Source: Bacteroidota bacterium (GTDB taxonomy: Bacteria > Bacteroidota > Rhodothermia > Rhodothermales > Rubricoccaceae). Taken from it: a DNA stretch of 42,559 nt. The stretch is taken from assembly GCA_022561755.1 (NCBI GenBank), contig JADFQN010000008.1, forward strand, positions 1-42,559. Reading direction: 5' to 3'. Of this stretch, positions 15,526 to 22,678 are shown in pieces. Under the pieces are notes generated by a model, which saw nothing but the letters and a program-made list of their open reading frames with translations, was not told where the DNA came from and did no database searches. Position 1 is the first letter of the stretch; each line of letters starts with the position of its first letter. The translations under genes and the position numbers were made by a program.

Positions 15526-16250
15526 CCTACCTCGGCTTCCACTTCGCGTTCGTCCTCCCTCCCATCGTGGTGCTGATGCTGGTGCAGCGGAGACCACTCG
15601 GAGGTGCTCCGCGCGGTACAGCCCTGCGTACACTGGGGCTGATTACAACGCTCGCATTTTTCTATACTATTCTGTGGGACAATTACATCGTTTTCCGTGG
15701 CGTCTGGTCCTATGGCGTAGGCCGCGTACTGGGCACCATCGCCTACGTTCCTGTTGAGGAATATGCGTTTTTTATCCTCCAGCCGGTGCTCACCGGTCTG
15801 TTTTACTTTTTCTTGCGCGGCCGGGATATCCTGACGGCTCGTCGAACGTTCGCTCCGGCGCACCTCCGTGTAGCGGCCTCGCTTTTCATGTCCGCTGTTA
15901 CGGGAGTTGGCGTCGGCCTTATAGTGTGGGGAAGCGAGCGTGTCCTGTATCTCGGTCTCATCCTGGCGTGGTGCGGCCCGGTTCTGACGGGGCTCATGTG
16001 GATGGGGATCGAGAAAATCTGGCCCGAGCGACGCCTCGTTTTGTTTGCCATTGCCATTCCCACGCTGTATTTGTGGATTGCTGACCGCGTTGCCCTTGGC
16101 CTCGGGATCTGGAGCATCTCGGAGCGGTACAGTCTCGGCATCGACCCGCTTGGCCTCCCAATTGAGGAAGCCGTGTTCTTCCTGGTCACCAATTGGATGG
16201 TGGTGCAGGGCGTAGCGATGCTGCTGCCCACCAAGGCTGCGTACCCATAG
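15522..16250 (+). CDS. Lycopene cyclase, fused CrtYc-CrtYd (heterodimer-type) form
   Basis: A 242-residue integral membrane enzyme that would cyclise lycopene ends to beta-ionone rings. It has about seven hydrophobic segments and two internal repeats, each with the family's Pro-x-Glu signature: PVEEYAFFILQP in the first half and PIEEAVFFLVTNW in the second. I place the start at the GTG overlapping the recombinase stop (GTGA). An upstream ATG at 15096 lies within the recombinase and adds out-of-frame, Arg-rich sequence. The ring product (carotene, retinal or hydroxy-carotenoid route) is not determined. No other crt gene is in the window. Confidence 0.87.
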   Translation: MTYLGFHFAFVLPPIVVLMLVQRRPLGGAPRGTALRTLGLITTLAFFYTILWDNYIVFRGVWSYGVGRVLGTIAYVPVEEYAFFILQPVLTGLFYFFLRGRDILTARRTFAPAHLRVAASLFMSAVTGVGVGLIVWGSERVLYLGLILAWCGPVLTGLMWMGIEKIWPERRLVLFAIAIPTLYLWIADRVALGLGIWSISERYSLGIDPLGLPIEEAVFFLVTNWMVVQGVAMLLPTKAAYP

Positions 16251-16252
16251 AT

Positions 16253-17407
16253 ATGACCTCCTCTCCCTTCTCCCCTGCCGAATTACGGCGCTACGGCCGC
16301 CACTTCCTTCTCCCCGAGGTTGGGATGGAGGGACAGGCGCGCCTGAAGGACTCGTCGGTTCTGGTTGTCGGCGCGGGCGGACTCGGCTCGCCGGCGGCGT
16401 TGTATTTGGCCGCCGCAGGAGTCGGCCGAATTGGCCTGGTAGATTTCGACGACGTGGACGAAAGCAACCTCCACCGGCAGATTCTGTACGGGGAAAGCGA
16501 CATTGGCCGGCCGAAGCTGGAGGCCGCGAAAGAGCGCCTCCAGGAGACAAATCCGCACATTCAGATTGACCTTCACCCGGTTCGTCTGGACGCCTCAAAC
16601 GCCGCCCAGATCATCTCGGACTACGCTGTCGTCGCGGATGGAACGGACAACTTTACAACGCGCTACCTAGTCAACGACGCGTGTGTAATGGCGGGCGTGC
16701 CGAACGCCTACGCCTCCATCAGCCGTTTCGATGGGCAGGCCAGCGTATTTTGTGCGCCCGAGGGTCCGTGCTACCGCTGCCTTTTTGCGGAGCCGCCGCC
16801 GGCTGAGCTCGTGCCTTCCTGTGCAGAAGCCGGTGTGCTGGGTGTGCTTCCGGGCTTGCTCGGAACGATCCAGGCCACCGAAGTTCTTAAACTCCTGCTG
16901 GGACTCGGCGAAAGCCTCATCGGGCGCCTGCTGCTCGTCGATACCCTTTCGATGCAGTTCCGAACGCTCACTGTAACACGAAACCTGCAATGCGCTGTCT
17001 GCGGCGAACACCCCACGATTACGTCGCTTGAGTCATCAATCGTTTACTGCGGCCCCCCTTCGACGGGTTCTTCTATGAATGCTCTCCTAGAAATCACCGT
17101 TCAGGACTACCTGGCTCTCCGTGACTCCGACAATCCGCCGTTCTTACTGGACGTCCGTCAGCCCGAGGAGCACGCTGTCTCAAGTCTCGGCGGCACACTG
17201 ATTCCGCTCGGCGAGCTACCACTTAGGGTCGAGGAACTGGAGGATCACAAGAACGACGAGTTGCTGGTCGTCCACTGCCAGATGGGCGGGCGTTCGGCGC
17301 AGGCCGTTAAGTATCTCCGCATGAATGGATTCAATAATGTGGTGAACCTGAAGGGCGGCATGAAGGCGTGGATGGAGGAAATCGGCCCGGCCGTTCCGCA
17401 GGATTGA
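16253..17407 (+). CDS. moeB: MoeB/ThiF-type adenylyltransferase with C-terminal rhodanese domain
   Basis: A 384-residue E1-like enzyme that activates the C-terminal Gly-Gly of MoaD-type carriers. Residues 1-260 are the ThiF domain, with GAGGLGS (40-46), the Arg/Asp ATP-binding residues in FDDVDESNLHRQ, and two zinc-binding pairs Cys173/Cys176 (CYRC) and Cys247/Cys250 (CAVC). Residues of about 280-378 form a rhodanese domain with Cys342 in VVHCQMGGRSAQA, which can carry the sulfur. It therefore probably both adenylates and sulfurates MoaD made from the locus at 6.9 kb. It starts two bases after crtY; an upstream frame start is rejected because MTSSPFSPAELRRYGRH is the family N-terminus. Confidence 0.92.
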   Translation: MTSSPFSPAELRRYGRHFLLPEVGMEGQARLKDSSVLVVGAGGLGSPAALYLAAAGVGRIGLVDFDDVDESNLHRQILYGESDIGRPKLEAAKERLQETNPHIQIDLHPVRLDASNAAQIISDYAVVADGTDNFTTRYLVNDACVMAGVPNAYASISRFDGQASVFCAPEGPCYRCLFAEPPPAELVPSCAEAGVLGVLPGLLGTIQATEVLKLLLGLGESLIGRLLLVDTLSMQFRTLTVTRNLQCAVCGEHPTITSLESSIVYCGPPSTGSSMNALLEITVQDYLALRDSDNPPFLLDVRQPEEHAVSSLGGTLIPLGELPLRVEELEDHKNDELLVVHCQMGGRSAQAVKYLRMNGFNNVVNLKGGMKAWMEEIGPAVPQD

Positions 17408-18327
17408 AGGATACCCGCCCCGGACCCTTTCTGGTACTCGCCGGGCCAACGGGCGTCGGCAAAACGGCGCTGAGCCTTACGATTGCCTCGCGCATCGGCG
17501 CTGAGATCGTTTCGGCCGACAGCCGGCAGGTTTTTCGTGGGCTGGACATTGGCACCGCAAAGCCGTCCTGGAATGAGTTGGCGGCCGTTCCCCACCACTT
17601 TATTGATGAGTGCAATCTCGGTAGTCTGTGGTCGGCCGGACGATTTGCGGAGGAAGCCAACGGCCGGATCGCCCATATTATTCAGCGAGGTGCCGTTCCG
17701 CTCGTCGTCGGAGGCTCTACACTGTACCTGGAGGCCCTTGTTCACGGCCTTGCCGATATCCCGGACAGCGACCCCGCCATTCGAGCCGAACTGAACGAGC
17801 AGGTTTCTACGCTGGAAGGTGCTCAGAATCTCTTTGAGGAGCTTGAACGCATCGACCCCGAAGGCGCTGAAACGCTCGATCCGACGAAGACACAGCGGCT
17901 CGTCCGCGCGCTGGAGGTGTACCGCACGACCGGAGAGCCGTGGTCTTCCTTCTTTGCCCAGGCTGAGCCTCCCCCCTATCGTTACCGTGTCGTCGTCCTC
18001 ACGCGCCTGCGCGAGGAGCTCTATGCACGCATCGAGGCGCGCGTGGACGCGATGCTGGATGCTGGGTTGCTGGAGGAAAACCGAGGCCTCATGGATGCCG
18101 GATTCAAACTCGATACGAACCCGTTGCGCACGATTGGTTATCAAGAGCCGTTCGCGCATCTTTCGGGCGAGATCGACTACGACGAGATGGTGCGGCTCCT
18201 CAAACGCAACACGCGGCGCTACGCGAAGCGCCAGCTCACGTGGTTCCGCCGCAGGCCGGAATATGAGTGGGTGGATCTGTCGGCGTACGATTCGACGGAT
18301 GATGCAGCCGAGGCGATTCTAAGCTGA
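17404..18327 (+). CDS. miaA: tRNA dimethylallyltransferase
   Basis: Adds the isopentenyl group to A37 of tRNAs reading UNN codons. The 307-residue protein has the P-loop GPTGVGKTALSL, the DSRQVFRGLDIGTAKP motif, PHHFIDECNL, the GGSTLYLEALVHGL loop, LDPTKTQRLVRALEV, and a C-terminal RNTRRYAKRQLTWFRRR. The best start is a TTG at 17404 that overlaps the moeB stop (TTGA); the earlier ATG adds 12 residues read from within moeB. It is the last gene of the operon before a convergent gene. Confidence 0.93.
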   Translation: MKDTRPGPFLVLAGPTGVGKTALSLTIASRIGAEIVSADSRQVFRGLDIGTAKPSWNELAAVPHHFIDECNLGSLWSAGRFAEEANGRIAHIIQRGAVPLVVGGSTLYLEALVHGLADIPDSDPAIRAELNEQVSTLEGAQNLFEELERIDPEGAETLDPTKTQRLVRALEVYRTTGEPWSSFFAQAEPPPYRYRVVVLTRLREELYARIEARVDAMLDAGLLEENRGLMDAGFKLDTNPLRTIGYQEPFAHLSGEIDYDEMVRLLKRNTRRYAKRQLTWFRRRPEYEWVDLSAYDSTDDAAEAILS

Positions 18328-18350
18328 GTGCGCCATTTTTCTCGGCTCCC

Positions 18351-18419
18351 AGCCAATCCGACATCCCCCTGTCCCGCTCTGTCGAGCGCGACTTTCCCCC
18401 TTCAAAGGGGGACTTTTTA
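18351..18419. repeat. Family D repeat with a CCCCCTTCAAAGGGGG hairpin (possible terminator)
   Basis: It starts AGCCAATCCGACATCCCCC, a block also found at 20235 and, inverted, at about 39407-39425. It ends in a hairpin CCCCC-TTCAAA-GGGGG followed by ACTTTTT. It lies between the convergent miaA and FG-GAP genes, where the hairpin plus T-run could end miaA transcription. Confidence 0.65.
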
Positions 18420-18455
18420 GTCTCCCTTCCAGGGGAAGCAGACGCTATGCGCACC

Positions 18456-20108
18456 TCACTTCAACAACGTCAACGTTAGCGCATCGCTAAATGTCTCACC
18501 GGTGAGGCGAATCGCGTACGTGCCGCTCGGCAGGCCGGCGCCGTCGATACGAACCGTCTGCATCACGCCGGCTGCCACATCTCCCTCGAAGAGCATCGCA
18601 ACGACGCGCCCCAGCACATCAACCAGATCTGCGCGCACGCTCTGTTGCTCATAAGCTGCAAAGCGGAACGTGGCCTCGGGATTGAATGGGTTCGGGTAGG
18701 CCGCTTCCAGAACATGCGTACCGGGCGTGTCTGCGGGTGCTGGTTCGGTCGGTACCACCATATCGCTCAGGAAGAGCACCCATACCGCCCCGCGGCCATC
18801 GCCGCCGTCGTCATCCAAATGGGCCCCGACGGCGGTGTCCTGAGTCCCGTCTCCGTCCAGGTCCCCCAAGCCGGCCACCGAGTGGCCAAAGAAGTCAATG
18901 TTATCCAGGGTTCCGGTGAAGCCGCCTTCGGTGTCGGAGATCTTCTGGTGGCTATCCACCGTGCCGTCTGCGTTCAGAAACAACACCCAGACCGCCCCGC
19001 GTTTAGAGCCCCCGTCGTTATCTCCATCGGCCCCGACGACGATGTCCTGGGTCCCGTCTCCGTCCAGATCCCCCACGCCGGCCACCGAGATGCCAAAGAC
19101 TTCAAGTTGATCCAGGGTTCCGGTGAAGCCGCCTTCGGTGTTGGAGATTTTCTGGTGGCTATCGACCGTGCCGTTCGTGTTGAGAAACAACACCCACACC
19201 GCCCCACTATCATCGACCCCGTCGTCATCTCCAAAGGCCCCGACGACGATGTCTTGGGTCCCGTCCCCGTCCAGATCCCCCACCGCGGCCACCGAGCCGC
19301 CAAAATGGTCAAGGTCTTCCAAGGTTCCGGTAAAGCCGCCTTCTGTGTCGGAGATCTTCTGGTGGCTCTTGACCGTGCCATTCGTGTTCAAAAACAACAC
19401 CCATACCGCTCCGCGATTCGCATCGGGTGGTAGGCCCCCGTCGTCATCGCTTTGGGCCCCAACGGCGATGTCTTGGATCCCGTCTCCGTCCAGGTCCCCC
19501 AAGCCGGCCACCGAGGTGCCAAAGAGGTCACCGCCATCCAGGGTTCCGGTAAAGCCGCCGGCCGTGGCCGAGATTTTCTGGTGGCTCTTGACCGTGCCGT
19601 TCGTGTTCAAAAACAACACCCACACCGCGCCAACATTAAAAAGCGGCCCGTCGTCGTCTCCGACGGCCCCGACGGCGATGTCCTGGGTCCCGTCTCCGTC
19701 CAGGTCCCCCACGCCGGCCACCGAGCCACCAAAGAAGTCAAAGTCATCCAGGGTGCCAGTAAAGCCGCCTTCGGTGTCGGAGATCTTCTGGTGACTCTTT
19801 ACCGTGCCGTTCGCGTTCAGGAACAATATCCACACCGCCCCACGAAAAGGACCCCCGTCCTCATCTTGAACGGCCCCGACGGCGATGTCTTCGGTCCCGT
19901 CTCCGTCCAGGTCCCCCACCGCGGCCACCGAGAAGCCCCATTGGTCAAGGTCTTCCAAGGTTCCGGTAAAGCCGCCTTCGGTATCGGAGATCTTCTGGTG
20001 CGACAGCACGGTGCCGGGTTGTGCTCGGAGCGTGGAGTTCGGCACCATCAACAAACCGATTGATACAGTGACGATGGTCTTCGTCGCGGTGAGTAAGTAC
20101 GTACGCAT
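18456..20108 (-). CDS. Secreted FG-GAP repeat protein with T9SS type A sorting domain
   Basis: A 550-residue surface or secreted protein. The signal peptide is roughly residues 1-30 (TVSIGLLMVPNSTLRAQ). Six near-identical repeats of about 65-70 residues follow (SHQKISDTEGGFTGTL ... VGDLDGDGTQDIAVGA ... GAVWVLFLNTNGTV), each with the Ca-binding DLDGDG loop of FG-GAP/integrin-like beta-propeller blades. The last 85 residues are a T9SS sorting domain (AAYPNPFNPEATFRF ... LPSGTYAIRL). The start at 20108 (MRTYLL) is preferred over one 12 codons earlier. The six blades would close one propeller. Ligand unknown. Confidence 0.88.
   Translation of the reverse strand: MRTYLLTATKTIVTVSIGLLMVPNSTLRAQPGTVLSHQKISDTEGGFTGTLEDLDQWGFSVAAVGDLDGDGTEDIAVGAVQDEDGGPFRGAVWILFLNANGTVKSHQKISDTEGGFTGTLDDFDFFGGSVAGVGDLDGDGTQDIAVGAVGDDDGPLFNVGAVWVLFLNTNGTVKSHQKISATAGGFTGTLDGGDLFGTSVAGLGDLDGDGIQDIAVGAQSDDDGGLPPDANRGAVWVLFLNTNGTVKSHQKISDTEGGFTGTLEDLDHFGGSVAAVGDLDGDGTQDIVVGAFGDDDGVDDSGAVWVLFLNTNGTVDSHQKISNTEGGFTGTLDQLEVFGISVAGVGDLDGDGTQDIVVGADGDNDGGSKRGAVWVLFLNADGTVDSHQKISDTEGGFTGTLDNIDFFGHSVAGLGDLDGDGTQDTAVGAHLDDDGGDGRGAVWVLFLSDMVVPTEPAPADTPGTHVLEAAYPNPFNPEATFRFAAYEQQSVRADLVDVLGRVVAMLFEGDVAAGVMQTVRIDGAGLPSGTYAIRLTGETFSDALTLTLLK
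18766..20006. repeat. Six tandem ~200-bp coding repeats inside the FG-GAP gene
   Basis: The blades are highly similar at the DNA level as well, for example repeated CCGTCTCCGTCCAG and GAGATCTTCTGGTGGCT blocks at about 200-bp spacing. Third-base identity suggests recent duplication or gene conversion rather than ancient protein repeats. Copy number may vary between strains, and short-read assemblies may collapse it. Confidence 0.8.
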
Positions 20109-20184
20109 AGCTCGTTCTCGAGTGGTGTGAGGGTCCCCGGCCAAAATGCCGGATGTACAGCAAACATACTGTACAGCTTAGATA

Positions 20185-20375
20185 CCCCGCCACCTGGTCA
20201 CGCGGAGGGGTGTTGCCACGGGTCGTTGTGCAACATCTAGCCAATCCGACATCCCCCGCCCCTCGTCCCTCGGGGCACCGTGATTCGCAAGGCCTTGCCT
20301 GCAATAAGCGCACAATCAGTTCGTCCTCGCGCCTGCCTTCGCAGCAACGTTCTGCGTTGCCCTTGAAAGGGGGAC
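20185..20375. repeat. Family D repeat, longest copy
   Basis: It begins ACCCCGCCACCTGGTC, continues GGAGGGGTGTTGCCACGG and TGCAACATCTAGCCAATCCG, and ends CCCTTGAAAGGGGGACTG. The reverse complement of 39347-39500 shows the same order of blocks with a shorter middle. No open frame is convincing. It fills the spacer between the FG-GAP protein gene and the glycosyltransferase gene and is followed at once by a family E palindrome. Confidence 0.65.
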
Positions 20376-20382
20376 TGAATCG

Positions 20383-20402
20383 AGACGCGATGCATCGCGT
20401 CT
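20383..20402. repeat. Perfect 20-bp palindrome AGACGCGATGCATCGCGTCT (family E)
   Basis: A perfect palindrome directly followed on the plus strand by CTACG, so on the minus strand the glycosyltransferase stop TAG runs straight into it (TAGAGACGCG...). Same GTAGAGACG/CGTCTCTAC design as the elements at 9048 and 41966-42187. It may act as a terminator hairpin for the minus-strand gene. Confidence 0.75.
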
Positions 20403-22259
20403 CTACGCCGGCCGAAGCACGTACAAGGCCTGCTGGTGAATCCACCTCCCTTCAATAGAGGCGTGCTCGATAGCCAACCCGAGGCGCTCGAAGGCGGCGC
20501 GCCATTCTGCGTCGGTTCTGAAGTGGAGATGCTCTTCTTGCGCGGCCATCTTGCCGCCCGAACGCAATCTGTTGGCGAGCCGGTCGAGCCGGGCAAGAAG
20601 CCGGTGCTGCCACGGCGATTCGTAAACGGATTCCAGGACGACAACCCGGCCGTCCGTGACACGCATGGCCTCGCGGAGAACCTGCTCGGCGTCCTTGGTG
20701 TGGTGAAGGACAAACACGATGACCGTCAGTTCGAAAGCATCGTCGCCGAAAGGCAGCCTCTTGCCATCGTAAAGTGCAAGAGGGAGCTCGGTCTGGTTGA
20801 AATCCACGACATCCGCGAGCGATACCTGCGCACCTGTGCTTTGCTGGATGGCCTCGCCGACGAACCCCTCCCCTGCCCCAAGGTCGAGAACACGGGAGCT
20901 TGCGTCCGGCGGTTCGGGGAGGTGACGTTTGATCCGCCCCCACTTTCTCCGTGCCCGTCTTCGCATGAGCACAGGCAGGGAGGTTTTCGCCAACACCATC
21001 ATCATGAAACCAAAGAAGAGGGTCCAGCCCACCGAAACGGCGGCGTATCCCCACAACGGCCCAGCGTACACCCAATACGTGGCCATCGACGCGACCCCAA
21101 GCACGAACCAGCCGAGCGCGAACAAGCGCCCGGTCTCTCGCTCCATAACCAGCGGCAACAGCGCGAGTAGCGGCAAGAGATACCAGGGATGGATAGTTGT
21201 AGCGCACAGGAAGAACAGGCTCAAAATGACCAGAAGCACAATTTCTAGCGGCCACTTCCGCTTCCAGTCAAAAGCAAACAGGACAGGTAGGGAGAGGAGA
21301 AAGAGCCCTTGGAGCGCCGGACCAAGGGTCTTGCTCGCGTCGCCGAGGCCAAGGCCGGCGGCCGCTCCCTTGAGAGCGAAATACGGGCCGGCGTTGAACT
21401 CGAACGCTCGCACGTAGAGATCGAGGGACTCCAGGACATGAGGGATGGTGTACGATGCCGCATAGGGCGCTGCAAGCAAAACCCCAACCACGACGCCGCC
21501 CACAGCGGCCTTCCACCCCAATCGACGGATCACAAAAGGCGCGAAAACAAACGGAACAAGCTTCACCCATCCAGCTGCGGCAAGGGCTCCGCCCGCGAGC
21601 GCTCCTCGAGCCTCGCGGGCAGCCCACACGACCATCAGGAGTAGTCCGATCGTCAGCGCCTCGGTGTGGGCCTGCCCGGCGGTTTCTATCACGACGAGTG
21701 GATGCCACGCGTACAGTAGCAAGTCGCGGGGGCGCACCATCCTGCTCAATAAAAACAGACCAAGCAGCTCCCCTCCTACCATCACCAGCTTGATGAGGTA
21801 CCAGCTGAAGACCCATCCGAGCGGATAGAACAGCCCTCCAAGTGCAAACACGAGTTGCGAGAGCGGCGGGTAGACCGAGAAGTACGTGCTGGAGTTCATC
21901 CGCCGGTAGACGGCCTCCTGTTGGAACTCGGCCAGCGCTGCATCGGCCGGCAGGTAGTGGTAAGGATTGACGCCTGCCTCTGCCTGAATCATTCCATCCC
22001 AGACGTACCGAAAGCCATCGTCCGAGAGGGTTGGCGTGAGCGGAAAGACAATAACGCGGAGAGCGATGGCCATCACGAGCACCTCGCGGCGAGAGACCCC
22101 TCCCTGTCGCCATCGGACGAAAACGAGAACGCCCGCTGCGAGCGCGCAGAGCACGAATCCCGTTCGCCAGCCGGCCCCGGCGCCGGGCGAGCGAGCGCAC
22201 ACGGCCATCCCCGCATATAGCACGACCAATAGAAGCCGCTGGGCTCGGGCGCTTCTCAC
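20403..22259 (-). CDS. GT-C membrane glycosyltransferase fused to a SAM-dependent methyltransferase
   Basis: A 618-residue two-domain protein. Residues 1 to about 430 contain around eleven to thirteen hydrophobic helices and a first-loop Asp-Asp (LSDDGFRYVWDG, Asp80-81), the layout of polyprenol-phosphate-dependent GT-C mannosyltransferases. After a basic linker (MRRRARRKWGRIKRHL), residues of about 440-618 form a class I methyltransferase with motif I VLDLGAGEGF (457-466), an acidic LADVVDFN motif II and LHHTKDAEQVLREAMRV. It may build and then methylate a lipid-linked or surface sugar. The GTG start overlaps the stop of the RsbW-like gene (GTGA). The fusion is unusual. Confidence 0.82.
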   Translation of the reverse strand: MRSARAQRLLLVVLYAGMAVCARSPGAGAGWRTGFVLCALAAGVLVFVRWRQGGVSRREVLVMAIALRVIVFPLTPTLSDDGFRYVWDGMIQAEAGVNPYHYLPADAALAEFQQEAVYRRMNSSTYFSVYPPLSQLVFALGGLFYPLGWVFSWYLIKLVMVGGELLGLFLLSRMVRPRDLLLYAWHPLVVIETAGQAHTEALTIGLLLMVVWAAREARGALAGGALAAAGWVKLVPFVFAPFVIRRLGWKAAVGGVVVGVLLAAPYAASYTIPHVLESLDLYVRAFEFNAGPYFALKGAAAGLGLGDASKTLGPALQGLFLLSLPVLFAFDWKRKWPLEIVLLVILSLFFLCATTIHPWYLLPLLALLPLVMERETGRLFALGWFVLGVASMATYWVYAGPLWGYAAVSVGWTLFFGFMMMVLAKTSLPVLMRRRARRKWGRIKRHLPEPPDASSRVLDLGAGEGFVGEAIQQSTGAQVSLADVVDFNQTELPLALYDGKRLPFGDDAFELTVIVFVLHHTKDAEQVLREAMRVTDGRVVVLESVYESPWQHRLLARLDRLANRLRSGGKMAAQEEHLHFRTDAEWRAAFERLGLAIEHASIEGRWIHQQALYVLRPA

Positions 22260-22663
22260 GCCGTCTCGCCAGGCCTCGGCGCGAACCAGAGCATCAGGCG
22301 GCGGCCTTCCGCCTCCAGCCTTACATCATCCGTCAATTCCTTGATGATGAAAAGGCCTCGCCCGCCGGCCTGGAGGGCATTATCGGGAAGCGTAGCATTC
22401 TGCAGAAGATCGAGCGTCAGTCCCGGCCCCTCATCCTCAACCGACAGCCAGCCCCCGCTGTCTTTCTTCCGCCACTCGAGCTTCACGATACGGTTGGCAT
22501 CGGCGTCATTCCCGTGTTCAACGGCGTTGGCGACGGCCTCCCCCACCGCGAGCGACATGCGGTCGCCCACCTCGTCCGGGAAAGCCGCCTCGCTCGCCGC
22601 AGCCTCAGCGAAGCGAACCGCCTCGGGCACGGCTTCGGGCGTACTGGGGAGAACCAACCGCAT
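22256..22663 (-). CDS. RsbW/SpoIIAB-like anti-sigma factor serine kinase (HATPase)
   Basis: A 135-residue GHKL ATPase. The N-box EAVANAVEHGND (Asn47) is followed by G1 DEGPG (77-81) and the G2/lid GGRGLFIIKEL (100-110). Family members phosphorylate an anti-sigma-factor antagonist or bind a sigma factor. No sigma factor, STAS antagonist or PP2C phosphatase is adjacent. It lies 15 bp after the large subtilase gene and overlaps the glycosyltransferase-methyltransferase by GTGA, so it is co-expressed with surface-assembly genes. Confidence 0.87.
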   Translation of the reverse strand: MRLVLPSTPEAVPEAVRFAEAAASEAAFPDEVGDRMSLAVGEAVANAVEHGNDADANRIVKLEWRKKDSGGWLSVEDEGPGLTLDLLQNATLPDNALQAGGRGLFIIKELTDDVRLEAEGRRLMLWFAPRPGETA

Positions 22664-22678
22664 GGGCGGTAGAGGAGT

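Noticed and set aside
15474-16598. Long minus-strand open frame opposite crtY and moeB
   Set aside because: Low-complexity, Arg/Gly/Pro-rich shadow of two clear plus-strand genes.
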